From Hepsetus odoe (taxonomy: Eukaryota > Chordata > Actinopteri > Characiformes > Hepsetidae), in assembly GCA_017165825.1 (NCBI GenBank), contig CM029379.1, forward strand, positions 22,459,972-22,523,971: a DNA stretch of 64,000 nt. The letters run 5' to 3'. How positions within the stretch are numbered: the stretch's first letter is position 1; every line of letters starts with the position of its first letter. Below the pieces are notes generated by a model that saw only the letters and a list, made by a program, of their open reading frames with translations, did not search any database and was not told where the DNA came from. Of this stretch, positions 44,900 to 55,691 are shown in pieces. Position numbers and translations under genes: made by a program.

Positions 44900-45815
44900 C
44901 TCTTCCTATGTTGGATCGCAGGGGCTGCTGGAGCCTCTCACAGCAATCAAATGCTGGTTTTCAATCTGAGATCACTCATGCCTCATATTTTGTTTGTTCA
45001 TCCACATTTGAAGTTGTGTAGGTAACATTTTTTTGTTGTCTTTTTTGTGCTGGAGGGCAGAAGAAGGGGCAAGAAAGCACATGCTTATGTGTTCACACAA
45101 TTGTACACTAATGCATGTACAAATTTGGTCTTTTATGATTTTTAAAAATCATAATTGATTACTTTCCTCTGAACTAGTTGCCACTCTTAACTCGAGCACC
45201 ATCAAAATGTCACATAATTCTTACCATGACTTAATTAGGGTTTCTGCAGCCCCCTGGAGCGAGTGAGAAAACTTGTCAGCAGCAGAAAATGCAGAGGCGC
45301 CCTCTTTTTCTAGAACAGTCGGACCGCCAGGCTTTGTTTATTAGTTGTTAGGAATTAATCACTGTCAGATGAGTCTTAAAAGCCGAAATAATGAGACAAT
45401 GATAAAGCGGTCACAATTCGCTTGCAGTACATATATATAAAATTAGGTTATGCTTACCAGAACAAATGTACCCAGCCTTATAAAAGCCAAAAACTCATAC
45501 TGCAGGCTCACAGTACACACCCTGCCTGCTGAAGCTTCTGCAGAGAAAGAACTACATGCATGAACAAAAGTGCAGTGTGATTTTGAAAACAGCAGCTTGT
45601 GGCACTAAATATGCGCCTCAGTGACGTAGAATGTGTAGAGCAGTAGAACGTGTGTGGTGTTAACATTGTTTTACTGCTTTTGAGAACAATGCTGTTTATT
45701 TTTCTGCCTTATTTATTTCAAATCTACAATACTTGTATCAGTATCTTTTCTCTTCCTTCATTCTTTATGCATTTTTTAAATTTTTTTTTGCTGTTGCTTT
45801 CTTTTTTTCCAATTC
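44900..45815. other. Unassigned non-coding sequence
   Basis: No gene or recognised repeat. Confidence 0.4.
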
Positions 45816-45819
45816 TTCT

Positions 45820-46240
45820 TCCTCCTTCTCTCTCTCTCTCTCTCGCTCTCTCTGTCTCTCTGTCTCTCACTCATTCTCAAATACACACGCTCTTCTTCGT
45901 GTTTCTTTCCTCTCTTCTCTCATTTCTTTATTCTCTCATTCTCTTTTACTCTTCATCTCACACTTTGCCACTCACACTCTCTCTCTCAGCCTGTTTCTGC
46001 TTTCTCTCTTTCTCATTCTCTCTCTCTCTCTCTATCTAACTCTCGACATTTATCCCCTTCTCCCCTGGGTCTAATTATCTGTAAACGAATCAGATGAAAG
46101 AAAGAGGGCAGTCGTGAAGCATACTGGCTTGCAAAAGAAAGGTAAAAAAAAAACAGAGTGCAAAAAGCACCATGCGTGTGCAGAGAGAGAGAGAGACAGT
46201 GAGAGAGCGAAAGAGAGTGGGAGAGAGAGACAGTGAGCAC
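45820..46240. repeat. Pyrimidine-rich then purine-rich tract
   Basis: CT-rich DNA (45825-46035, purest at 45827-45845 and 46016-46033) is followed by GA-rich DNA (46180-46238). The two are complementary in composition and could fold back on each other. Ser/Leu/Phe-rich frames here are artefacts. Confidence 0.8.
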
Positions 46241-47360
46241 ATGACCCAATTTAAAAACCCATCAGATTCCAGCATAACAGGATGAGGAGTGAGTCACACC
46301 AGGCTGAACGTCATGGCCACACAGTTTCTCAATATCATGTTGTTTCACACCTGTCCCACGCTTCTAATTATTTTTATTCACCATTTAAAAAATTTTGTAG
46401 GGATGTGATTTACATAAACGTCGCGATGTAAAATGAATGTGGTTCTCCACTTATTTCAGTTTGACAACTGAATCCTGCTTAGGCCTGGATTTCAGCCCAG
46501 CTTTGATGATGCTGGTGATGAATGATGGCGTTCTCATAGAGAAACAAAGAGGGAGCTGTAAAAATAGTTAAGGGCTGCAATGATCAGTCAGTGTAATCAA
46601 TGCAACAAGATTTTTCAAATTACATATTATATATTATGGTTGGTGGGTTTTTTTTTTGCCACTGTCAAAAAGAAGCCATGTCTAAAATGGTCATCTTAAA
46701 GGAGAAAATAAAACTGAGATTTACTTGTAAGTCAGAGTATTGCATTCTAAATAATTTTGGATAATTTCTATTTGTTAATTCATTCAGTTCGTTTTATGAA
46801 GTGTAAAGAGAAGCTGATGCATTCAAAAGTGAAGAAAAAATTGGAAAAAAAATAGAAATTACATGTTTTTCCTTGGACAGCAACTGTTTGCATAATCTTG
46901 CACACTCTTTCTAGTCTCACTGTAGTTATTTAGTATGGAAGGCAAAGAGTTTACCATTTGGAGAGACTTTAGTAAGTTGATATAGAACCAAACAACTCCT
47001 TTTGCAGTATTGCACTGTAATTTGCAGTAATCACTGACCACTTCTTAGTTTTTAACTTTTTTTAGTCTAACAGTTTTTAGTCTTTTTTAGTTTTTATATT
47101 TTGGAAATCTTTTATCCAGCCGGAATTGAAGTGATATTTTGAGGGCTATAACTGAGATAATATTCACCAGGTGTTATAATCCATGTTGTGCTCTGATATT
47201 GTTGAATTTGAGGCCGTGCCTCATTTGATTTTTCAACAGTCCTTGGAGTAAAATCACACTAACACACTGCTTGGAGTTACTCTCTGCTTGAGCACATTAA
47301 ATATTTTTGTGCTTTAGTCTTGTTTAAAGAGTGAAACTATCCATTTCACAACTATCCATA
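46241..47360. other. Unassigned AT-rich sequence
   Basis: No supported gene. It ends where the truncated LTR of copy 2 begins. Confidence 0.4.
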
Positions 47361-47710
47361 AACAGAAGTTTATTATTCACAGTGACAAAACAAACAAACA
47401 AGAAACCAGGACTGCAGTTCAAATCCAGATCCGAGTGCAAAGGAACCGCAGTCCACAATCAGGACCCCTAGTAACAACGGACAAAACCACCGCTACGCAT
47501 AGGCTTGACCTACCTAAAGAGCCGCGCTCTGTTCTGACTCATCGGGGCTTAAATAGTCAGCCCCAATGATGCACACCTGCCTGCAGGGGCTCAGGTGTGC
47601 TCAGTCAGAACAGAGCGCCCTCTAGCGTGCCCAAAACACCTCCTGTGACAAACACCTTATACGTGATAGAGAGCGCCCTCTAGCGTGCCCAAAACACCCC
47701 ACATGTGACA
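47361..47710 (-). repeat. Copy 2, 3' LTR, truncated
   Basis: Nearly identical to the matching part of 50968-51411, but starts at AACAGAAGTTTATTATTCAC. It has two units of the GCGCCCTCTAGCGTGCCCAA repeat at its U3 end, against three in the partner. Confidence 0.88.
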
Positions 47711-47725
47711 GAACCCCCCCCCAAA
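47711..47725 (-). promoter_or_regulatory. Polypurine tract, copy 2
   Basis: The minus strand reads ATTTGGGGGGGGGTTC directly before the 3' LTR. Confidence 0.65.
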
Positions 47726-47856
47726 TGCGCGGCTCCCGACGCGCCAGAACATAGCCGTACCTCTGGGGGGAGGCCAAAACAACAAAACAAAAGTCCCTTG
47801 TCGGGACATACGGTCAGGTCCACAAAAAACATAAAAAGGGCCCCCGACCAGCCATG

Positions 47857-50543
47857 TCAGGCAGCTGGTGGTGGTGAGGGGAATCCCAGCAGTTCAGTCC
47901 ATCCTTTCAACTGGTGCCTGAACCCGACCCTAGAGTCACTGGAGGAATCGCCTGATTCAGTGGAACGCCTCGCCTTGGCGGAACCTGAAAGAGAGCTAAA
48001 CACAGATCTTAAAGGGATCAAAGAGGAAGTCTTTTTCACATAGTCCGAACCCTGTTTCCAACCCTTGCCTTCTTTGTTCTTCACGTCTCTTATCACAGAA
48101 TCCACAGTACAGAAGCTGTCGTTCACTTCCTTAAACTGAGACAGGTCATTGCTGATGTCTGTCGGCTCCTTCCTCTTCTCGGTCATACTTCCCTGCTGCT
48201 TGGAGCTCAGTGAGGCAGCATCCCAGCTCCTGGTTCCACTACGAGAAGTTCCACTTGGACTCCTCCACGAACCACCTTGTTCCGAGTCTGCTGAACTCTG
48301 AGGGTGAACCAAAGTTAGGGAGTCATCATGCAGCCGTTCAACCTCTGGAATCTTTCCCGGCTTCTCCATCAGACTGTTCTTCAGCTGCTCCGCTCTGGCT
48401 TTAATCACCAGGGTCCCAGCGTACACTGGTGTCTGTGGAGTGATTCGAGATTCGAAGATCGCCAATCTTGCTTCCATGCCTTTGACCTGTTTCTCCAGCT
48501 CGCTGAGCTTGCTAGCCTCCCTTTGGGCTTCTCTCAGTTCAGCTTGCAGAGCGACGCTGTGGTCCCGCACCCGTCTCAGCTCTGCTCTGGTCTGGTTCAG
48601 TTGTTCTTCCATAGTGGTTATTTTAGCTTCCAGCTTCTCCTGAATGGTTGGAGTCTCAACCTTCTTAGTTGCCTGGCATACAACTTTCTCTTTGGACAGC
48701 CGTCACAGCTTGCAGCTTTATTCTAGAGACCTCTCTCTCTCCTCTGAATTTCCTTGGAGCTCACCTCTGTCTTGAGCCAGAGCTTTTCTTTCTGTTTCCA
48801 TGGCTTTGATCTCCCTTTGGCAACTGGACAAGAGTCCTTTGGTCCTCTCCAGCTGAGACAGCGGATAGGTGATCCTTTCCTTGCGTTTCAACCCTTCATT
48901 CGTGACAGGCATTCACCTGTAGCATTGAGGCTGCTTTCGCCATCAGCTGCTGGTAGAGCTCTGTTACCAACTCCTCCTGTTCAGTGATCTGAACATTCAT
49001 GTAGCTGACTTGTTCATCTCTGAGGTGAGATTGGATTGTCTTTGCAGCTCTGATCCGTTTGGCCAGACCCCTTGCCTGCTTTCCTCTGAATGACTTTTGC
49101 AAGCAAAGTGCAGCATGTCCGAACAGCTGATACCTCTGCTTTTGTTGATGCCCAAGCCTCCACCTTCTGAACCTCCTCTGGAGAACACTTGCTGCCCAGC
49201 CCTGCTTCTTAAAAACCAATTTTTGCTGGTGCATTCTTACTACAGCCTGAATCATGGTGGCAGCTTTGTGCATTGCAGCAACATTCTTTCGAACAGAATA
49301 ACCCTTAAAAGCTGCCTGGATGCATATCGCAGACCTTTTTAACACCTGGAATTTCTCACGTTCAAATTTACCCTCAACGTAGGACCTATAATGTCTTTGA
49401 ATGATGAAGGCTGACACCCTTATGGCCTGGTACTTAACTTCCACTCGGTGTCCTCTGAACGCAGCCTGTATCAGGGAAGCTGCCTGATGTTGCAGGATCA
49501 CCTCCCTTCTGACCCTCTGACCTCTGAAGCAGGCTTGCAGGAACATTGCAGCATTCCTTCCTCTGCTTTCCGGCATCAAGTGTGGAGCGATACCTAAGCT
49601 GGATGGCAATAGCAGCATGCTTGATGCGTAAATATCGCGTCCGAGCACAGTGAGCCCTGTAAGCACCTTGTGTCACAGTTGCAGCCTGGTGCTTCTGTTT
49701 CAGAGTCTGTCTGGTCTTTATCCCTCGGAATGCGGCTTGCAGAACAACGGCAGCCATATTTTTCTCCTTCAAAGACTTCATTTCTTCCTTCATCCTCTTA
49801 TTAGCTCGATAATATCGCTGAACAGTCCTGGCTGCCCACAGTAGCTTCAGGTAGTACTTTTTGCTTAAATGCTTCCTCACCTGCGCCTGAATGGTTATTG
49901 CAGCCTCCTGTTCAATTTGCATCTGCACCCAAACTTTCATTCTAAACTTCCCACTAACCTGGAGCTGCTCCTTCTCTGCTTTCTGTGTAGCAGATGGCTT
50001 AGTGGTGCTGGGTTTGGGGGTTGACTTCTTGATGCCGCTTTCCTTGCTGCGAAGGGCTTTCTTGGTCGACCTACCCAATTGCATCATGCAGGAAGTGGTC
50101 TCCACCATCCTCCTGCTCTCTATGTCAGGAACTGCCTTCTTTGCCACTGCCTCGCTTCTCTTGTTGCGGGCGGTCTTCTTTGCATTCCTCTTGGTGGGTG
50201 CCGTGCTTTCGCGCTGCGGCTTGGTGGGCGCCGTGCAGTCGTGTTGCGGCGCGGTGGGCGCCGTGCATTCGCGTTGCGGCGCGGTGGGCGCCGTGCATTC
50301 GCGTTGCGGCGCGGTGGGCGCCATGCTTTCGTGTTGCGGCGCGGTGGGCGCCGTGCAGTCGCGTTGCGGCGCGGTGGGCGCTGTGCTTTCGCGTTGCGGC
50401 GCGGTGGGCGCCGTGCAGTCGCGTTGCGGCGCGGTGGGCGCCGTGCTTTCGCGTTGCGGCACGGTGGGCGCCGTGCAGTCGCGTTGCGGCGCGGTGGGTG
50501 CTGTGCTTTCGCGTTGAACAAGGCAAAGCGCGTTTGCTACCAA
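47857..50543 (-). pseudogene. IQ-repeat/coiled-coil cargo gene (copy 2), broken
   Basis: Four minus-strand frames cover the gene in order. 49434-50543 holds the minisatellite (APTAPQ repeats), the linker GRSTKKALRSKES, STPKPSTT and the first IQ repeats (from about 49930 downward). 48896-49666 holds the remaining IQ repeats. 48718-48912 is a coil. 47857-48612 is the C-terminal coil starting MEEQLNQTRAELRR, with a Ser-rich tail ending LLGFPSPPPAA and a TGA stop. Small deletions near 49560, 48905 and 48620-48690 break the frame relative to copy 3. The repeats have the AAxxIQxxxRGxxxR pattern, as in ASPM or myosin necks. Binding to calmodulin is inferred from the motif only. Confidence 0.8.
50193..50516. 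repeat. 30-bp minisatellite inside copy 2
   Basis: Eleven near-identical 30-bp units (GGTGGGCGCCGTGCAGTCGC type) alternating in part between GCAGTCG and GCTTTCG variants, which suggests a 60-bp higher-order unit. GC-rich. All six reading frames are open across it. Confidence 0.93.
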
Positions 50544-50607
50544 CCTCTTGTTGTGATTCGTGCTGGCCGTGTTCCCGCTATCACCTTTCTCCGCTGGCGG
50601 ATCGCGG

Positions 50608-50964
50608 TTACTGGCGCGCGGCGCTCTCAGCGCTGAATCTCCGCTGCGCCCTTGTAGCCATGGAGATCAGCATCCGGAGACAAAGCGCGAACCGATCCAT
50701 GCGAAGCTCGGGATCTGGGATGATATCGAGTGGGAGCAGCAACATCGTATTCTTCAGACGGCGCTCAAGCTCCCTTGCCGTGGCTGTCGCCGTCCGTCGC
50801 ACCCACTCCTCACCGTCCAGATGCTCGCGGAGGTCCAGAGAAGTCGCCTCTGTCCCCCAGGTCCTCATCAGCTGCAGCGTCCGCTCGACAGCATTTGCTG
50901 CCGCCCACAACACGCGCTCCTGCTCGCCCTCATGGCTCGCGATGTCCAGGTACTGGCGGCTCAT
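50608..50964 (-). CDS. MSRQ-type N-terminal ORF (gag-like?) of copy 2
   Basis: A 118-codon open frame whose ATG begins 4 nt inside the 5' LTR. It starts MSRQYLDIA and is largely helical in character, with a conserved region DLREHLDGEEWVRRT and ATARELERRL that is recognisable in copy 1 (DLREELEGEDWVQRT, ATARELEKRL). Position directly after the LTR suggests a gag-type or leader protein, but there is no zinc knuckle and I do not recognise the fold. The start is chosen because the MSRQ codons align in copies 1, 2, 3 and 4. Confidence 0.6.
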   Translation of the reverse strand: MSRQYLDIASHEGEQERVLWAAANAVERTLQLMRTWGTEATSLDLREHLDGEEWVRRTATATARELERRLKNTMLLLPLDIIPDPELRMDRFALCLRMLISMATRAQRRFSAESAARQ

Positions 50965-50965
50965 T
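50956..50965 (-). promoter_or_regulatory. Putative self-primer binding site, copy 2
   Basis: The minus strand reads AATGAGCCGC, 2 nt inside the LTR, and is complementary at 10 of 10 bases to GCGGCTCATT in the LTR (51175-51184 on the plus strand reads AATGAGCCGC). It overlaps the start codon of the MSRQ ORF. Confidence 0.65.
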
Positions 50966-50967
50966 TC

Positions 50968-51411
50968 TGTAACGGTGGCGGGGTACCGGAGGGACGCCAG
51001 TTCAGAGCCAGGAGTTCAGAACAGAAGTTTATTATTCACAGTGACAAAACAAACAAACAAGAAACCAGGACTGCAGTTCAAATCCAGATCCGAGTGCAAA
51101 GGAACCGCAGTCCACAATCAGGACCCCTAGTAACAACGGACAAAACCACCGCTACGCATAGGCTTGACCTACCTAATGAGCCGCGCTCTGTTCTGACTCA
51201 TCGGGGCTTAAATAGTCAGCCCCAATGATGCACACCTGCCTGCAGGGGCTCAGGTGTGCTCAGTCAGAACAGAGCGCCCTCTAGCGTACCCAAAACACCT
51301 CCTGTGACAAACACCTTATACGTGATAGAGAGCACCCTCTAGCGTGCCCAAAACACAACACATGTGACAGAGAGCGTCCTCTAGCGTGCCCAAAACACCC
51401 CACATGTGACA
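50968..51411 (-). repeat. Copy 2, 5' LTR
   Basis: 444 bp. U3 carries three tandem units (about 45-55 bp) containing CCTCTAGCGTGCCCAAAACA, the 16-bp inverted repeat (51183-51198 and 51262-51277), inner hairpins and TATA-like CTATTTAAG on the minus strand (near 51207-51215). The R region has GCGGCTCATT, with the polyadenylation signal AATAAA near 51029-51034. Confidence 0.88.
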
Positions 51412-51479
51412 CTTTAGCTCTCTGTGCAGTGGGACAGACTCCAGCAAACCTACTCAGGATAAGAACTTGATATGGGAGA

Positions 51480-51905
51480 GATTTTTATGTCCCAAAAATA
51501 ATAAAAATGAACCCAATTAAACCATATTTCACTTGCTCTTTGATTAGTTGAGAGCTATCTTTTAACATCTGTGTGTGGCAACTGTGTGTGGCATCTGTGT
51601 GTGGCAAAAGTATGTGAATCTTTGCTTTCAGTATCTGGTGTGATACAATGGAAAAGCAGCAATAACTGACAAACTGTTGATCAAGACCACAGAGACTCTT
51701 GGAGTGATCTCTGTTGGTGGACCACTTCCTGGGAGGGTAACCATAGCCTTGAATTATATTTTGTACACAGTTTGTCTGACTGTGAATTGGGGGATTCACA
51801 GTCTTTAAATATGCTTTAGTGACATTTTCCAGCCTGTTGAGCACCTATAACTCTTTTTCTGAGGTTCTAAGAAATCTTAAAAAAAAAACTGTTTGCGACA
51901 TGATA
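51480..51905. mobile_element. Probable Tc1/mariner remnant
   Basis: GTGGCAAAAGTATGTGAATCTTTGCTTTC followed by CAGTATCTGGTGTGA and GCAGCAATAACTG resembles the end of a fish Tc1-like element. A 15-bp unit (TCTGTGTGTGGCAAC type) is repeated three times at 51568-51607. No transposase survives. Confidence 0.5.
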
Positions 51906-51909
51906 TACT

Positions 51910-53725
51910 TCCACAGAAGTATTGTGAAGATCAGACTCCACTATTTCTTAAATATAACAGGTCACCTGTTCACACCTGAAACAGAGGATTCACAAACAAA
52001 GCGCCATTTCAGATGACTTACAGTTTTTTTTAACCTCCTACTCTGAGTCTCATATATTTTTCCTTTATATATATATATATTGTCCACACTTACATGGAGA
52101 GTCTAATGAATATGAACTGTATTTTGCCATTTTCATTGTAATTGGCCATTAAAAAACCTAAATAGGCATCAGATATGAGCAATCCAGTGGGAAATGCACT
52201 ATTGCAAGTATTTGCTTGCTCTGTGCTCTGTAATACTACCAAGCCTTTAAGAGGCAGACACAGTCGCTATATAGATAATAATAGAAAATGTTCACAGTAT
52301 CACATTTTTTAAAGTTTTTTCCAAGCATTTATTTGCACCTGTTTGAGATGACCTTCCTTGTTGGCCATTGCATACTAGTTTGTTTCCTGCAGGAGTATTT
52401 CTTTTTTTTATTGTGCCTTTAGTATAAAACATAGTTGGTCATCTCTCATGTCAGTTAAATGACCACTTCCTGTCAAAATAGACGATCCTATGCACGTTAA
52501 ATAACAAAAACAATAGGCAAACTATTTTGCCACTCCTTACTAATGGAACTGTTTAACAGCAAGTGGCAGAAACCTGTGAAAAAAGTGGCAGCTGGAAGAA
52601 ATTTCATAGAAATAACACTGTGTTTCCAAAATGAGAGTTTTTTAAAAATTAAGAGCAAAAAGAGTGGTTAGTAGAACTGAATAGCATTCACGTGCATTAA
52701 AGTGCATTAAAGCTTTTTTAAAACACCACAGTGATGTTGTTCATGCATAAGGCAAACTTTTCCTTATTTCAGTGAGTAATAATATAATCACTCCAGCTCT
52801 GTAAGCCTGACCCAGTAAATCATTTTCATCTCCTCAGTGCTGTTTGCGTAGATGTGAATGTTTGTGAGCCTGTGATTCTGAAATTACTGATGAAAGAACA
52901 CTTAGAAGTACATAACATCCTTTCCCTTCTGATTTAAGGCTAAAGTAGAGGACTCATTATCCCAATCTAATTATTAAAGCGAACAGTGGGCAAATTGCCT
53001 GTCTTTATAGCAGCTAAAGTTTTAAGCACCTATAAGGCACTGGAGATGCTTCTTAAGAGAAAGAAATCAGATTCAGTTCAAATATATACCTGGGATGGCT
53101 TGTACTTTTTTATGGCTTTCGGCAGCTTTAAACACACGAAGGCCAAAAATGTCTATTTAGCTGTTCTTTCATTTTCTTTCATTCTTTTACTTTACTGTCT
53201 TCTATTTATTAATTTGCTTTATTAATGTGATTACATTCATGATTTCATAGTTCATAACTGTTATGAAGTGAGGGAGCAACACAGCAGCAAACAGAAAGTT
53301 CCACAATCCAATCCAGTTTACTCTGAACCATGTGGACATCTACCAGCTGAGAAGCAATATGTAGTAGGTTATTTTCATCATACTCTATACCTGGTGTCAA
53401 AAAACAATATTGATTGATTATATAAATCCATTTAAAAGTGGACTCACTATTTTCAAGCAGTTTATTTTCTGTTTTGGGCACTTTTTTGAAAAATAAGTAT
53501 TTGGCTCCCTTTTTTTGGATTTAAAGTTAAGCCGAACATGAACAAAACAGTCCAACTGGGGCAAACTGTCACATTTGTAAGACTTTTTGGGGAGCAGCAT
53601 AGCATCACTGAGGAGGCATGTGTTTGTTAACTTTGTTTATTGTTTTAAACTTAAATTTCACCTTGTAGTTTAATATTATGAAACTGATGAATCTGCACCA
53701 GTAGAGCTTAGCTGTTTTCCTTTGC
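51910..53725. other. Unassigned AT-rich sequence
   Basis: An (AT)n run is at 52066-52080. No ORF, RNA gene or repeat family supported. Confidence 0.4.
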
Positions 53726-53729
53726 ACCA

Positions 53730-54400
53730 GAGTCCATAATCCCTCCCTCCGGTGTCAGGAGACCAAGAGAGAATAATCGGCATCAGATAAGATGTCTCAC
53801 TCTCTCCCTTCCCGTCCATTTCAGCCCAATGCTAGCCACGATAGGGCTCTGCTAGATGAAGTAAGAGAATTGGCTCCTCAAAGTGTGTTTAGCTCTTTGT
53901 GATTGAGGGAGCCCTTGAAACGGGGTTAAAATGGAGATGGCTTAAGTAGAAACCCTAAAATTTTCTTTTGCATGAACCTTATATTAACATTGCATGACTT
54001 TATCAAGGCTGCATGAGTTTCTGAATTGGCTCATTATAAACAGATCACCGTCTGAGCGATGACACATTTTAGGGGTGCTGATATCAGGCTGATAAGAGTC
54101 GAAGTCACTGCTGAAGTTACTGTATTTTTTTCCTTTCTTTCTCCTCCCCATCTCCATGAACTCATTTTTATCCTTATGAAATTTAAATCTGTCATTGCAT
54201 AAGAAGCCCGCTCCTTGGCCTGTTTATCTCACCAGACTTTTGTTGGTAAGATTTCCAATTTGATGCAAGAATTCCTCAATAATGAATCATTTTTTTCAGC
54301 TCGTGAGTCTACAGAGGGGCAGAATATGTTTCTTCCTAAACAAATCTAATTGCTAACTCCTGTTTATATGCGTGCAGCGGAAGCCATTGCTGTGTTTTTT
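53730..54400. other. Candidate conserved non-coding DNA
   Basis: A long non-repetitive stretch without SINE, L2 or transposon text, containing motif-rich sequence such as CAGATAAGATG and CTGATAAGAG (GATA-type sites, 53783 and 54092) and AATAATGAATCAT. No reading frame is convincing. Enhancer function is speculation until compared with other fish. Confidence 0.3.
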
Positions 54401-54773
54401 GGAGGATGACACTTCTAGGTCGCATCCCTGAAGGAAACCTTTCCCAGAATCTGGGTCAAGTCTGAAAGTCTCTCCCTGTTCAACCGAAACCTGAAAAATT
54501 GAATCTTTGAATTTTTAAAAAAATTTTTTTAAACAAGGTTTTTACTTCATCACGGAGTTTGACAGCAGCATAGGGGAAGAAAAACCTTATTATTTGAGAG
54601 ATTGGCTGATATATTTCAGGGAACGTATTGTGCATGTAGAACAGGATACCTGATAACTAAAATCCTTTCAGCTTGTTCTGAAAGGATTAAAAAAAATGTT
54701 TTATGCCGTAAAATGAATAAGATAAATGTTTCATGTTGTCAGATCTAAAATATAAACTAAACTGGGAATGTCC
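54401..54773. other. Unassigned AT-rich sequence
   Basis: No recognised feature before the target duplication TAACT (54774-54778). Confidence 0.4.
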
Positions 54774-54778
54774 TAACT

Positions 54779-55130
54779 TGTAACGGTCACGGGGTACCCG
54801 AAGGACGCCAGAGTGGAGCCAGGAGTTCAGAGCACTTGCTTTATTGTACACAGGTTACAAAGCACGACACAAGGGCTGCAGTTCAAAGCAGAACCTGAGC
54901 ACAGGAGAACTGCAGCCTAAACCAAGTTACACAAATCCCAAAAACCTAAACCTAAGTCAGAACCACCCTTACACGTAGGCCTAGCCTATTCAATGAGCCG
55001 CGCTCTGCTCTGACTCATCGGGGCTTAAATCGTCAGCCCCAATGATGCACACCTGTGCCTGCTTAGGCTCCGGCGTGCTCAGTCAGAGCAGAGCGCCCTC
55101 TAGTGTGCCCCAAAAACACCCCAAATGACA
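54779..55130 (-). repeat. Copy 3, 3' LTR
   Basis: 352 bp. Minus strand TGTCATTTGG...TTACA with AATAAA near 54841-54846 and the U3 inverted repeat at 55000-55015 and 55081-55096. The TATA region reads GATTTAAGC, weaker than in copies 1 and 2. Confidence 0.9.
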
Positions 55131-55148
55131 GAACCCCCCCCCAAAGGC
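55131..55148 (-). promoter_or_regulatory. Polypurine tract, copy 3
   Basis: The minus strand reads CGCCTTTGGGGGGGGGTTC immediately before the 3' LTR. Confidence 0.65.
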
Positions 55149-55303
55149 GCGGCTCCCGAAGCGCCAAAACAAAACAAAAAAAAGAACAACAAAACTACAT
55201 AACAAACAGAAGTCCCTTGTGGGGACACATGGTCAGGTCCACAACAAAAAAAAATTAAAACACCAAAAGGACCTCCGACCAGTCATGTCAGGCAGCTGGT
55301 GGT

Positions 55304-55691
55304 GGTGAGGGGAATCCCAGCAGTTCCGTCCACCTTTTTGGCCGGTGCCTGAACTCGGCTCTAAAGTCCCTGGAGGCTTCGTCTGACTCCGCGGAACGCC
55401 TGGACTCGACTGGACCTGAAAGGGAGCTAAACAGAGACGTTACATGGTTCACAGAGGAAGTCTTTCAATGAGTCTAAACTCTGCTTACAACCCCTGTCAG
55501 CCGGGTTCCGTGCATTGCTTCTCCCCGAATCTCTGGTGCCGAAGTTCTTGTCCGTTTCCCTGAACTGATTCGTGCTGGTGTCTTTTGCCCTTTTCCTTGT
55601 CTGGGTCATACTTCCTGGTTGCTTGGGGCCCGGCGATGCAGTGTCCCAGCTTCTGGTTCCACTCTAAGGAGTTCTCCTTGGCTTCCTCCAA
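55304..55691 (-). pseudogene. Frameshifted C-terminus of copy 3 cargo
   Basis: Continues the homology to copies 1 and 2 after the main ORF stops at 55664, but in other frames (for example 55427-55609 and 55497-55691). The last segment decodes the family-typical end WTELLGFPSPPPAA followed by TGA near 55290-55330. At least two small indels separate it from the long ORF. Confidence 0.65.

Larger units (their letters stand above)
47361..51411 (-). mobile_element. LTR element copy 2 with IQ/coiled-coil cargo
   Basis: Minus-strand element with an incomplete 3' LTR (47361-47710) and a complete 5' LTR (50968-51411). About 59 bp of the 3' LTR's outer end are missing, and no target duplication is visible. 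The interior repeats the copy 1 layout: MSRQ ORF, linker expanded into a 30-bp minisatellite, IQ repeats, C-terminal coiled-coil. No pol genes. Its LTRs form a subfamily distinct from copies 1 and 3. Confidence 0.85.

Noticed and set aside
50193..50516. CRISPR-like array
   Set aside because: Units are contiguous 30-bp tandem repeats with no unique spacers, in a eukaryotic genome.
49434..50543. A complete functional cargo protein in copy 2
   Set aside because: Homology to copy 3 continues past 49434 in another frame, showing a frameshift; the 369-codon frame is only the N-terminal part.
50141..51130. 329-codon plus-strand ORF
   Set aside because: It runs antisense through the 30-bp minisatellite and into the LTR. 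The minus strand carries the family-conserved protein, so this is a shadow frame.
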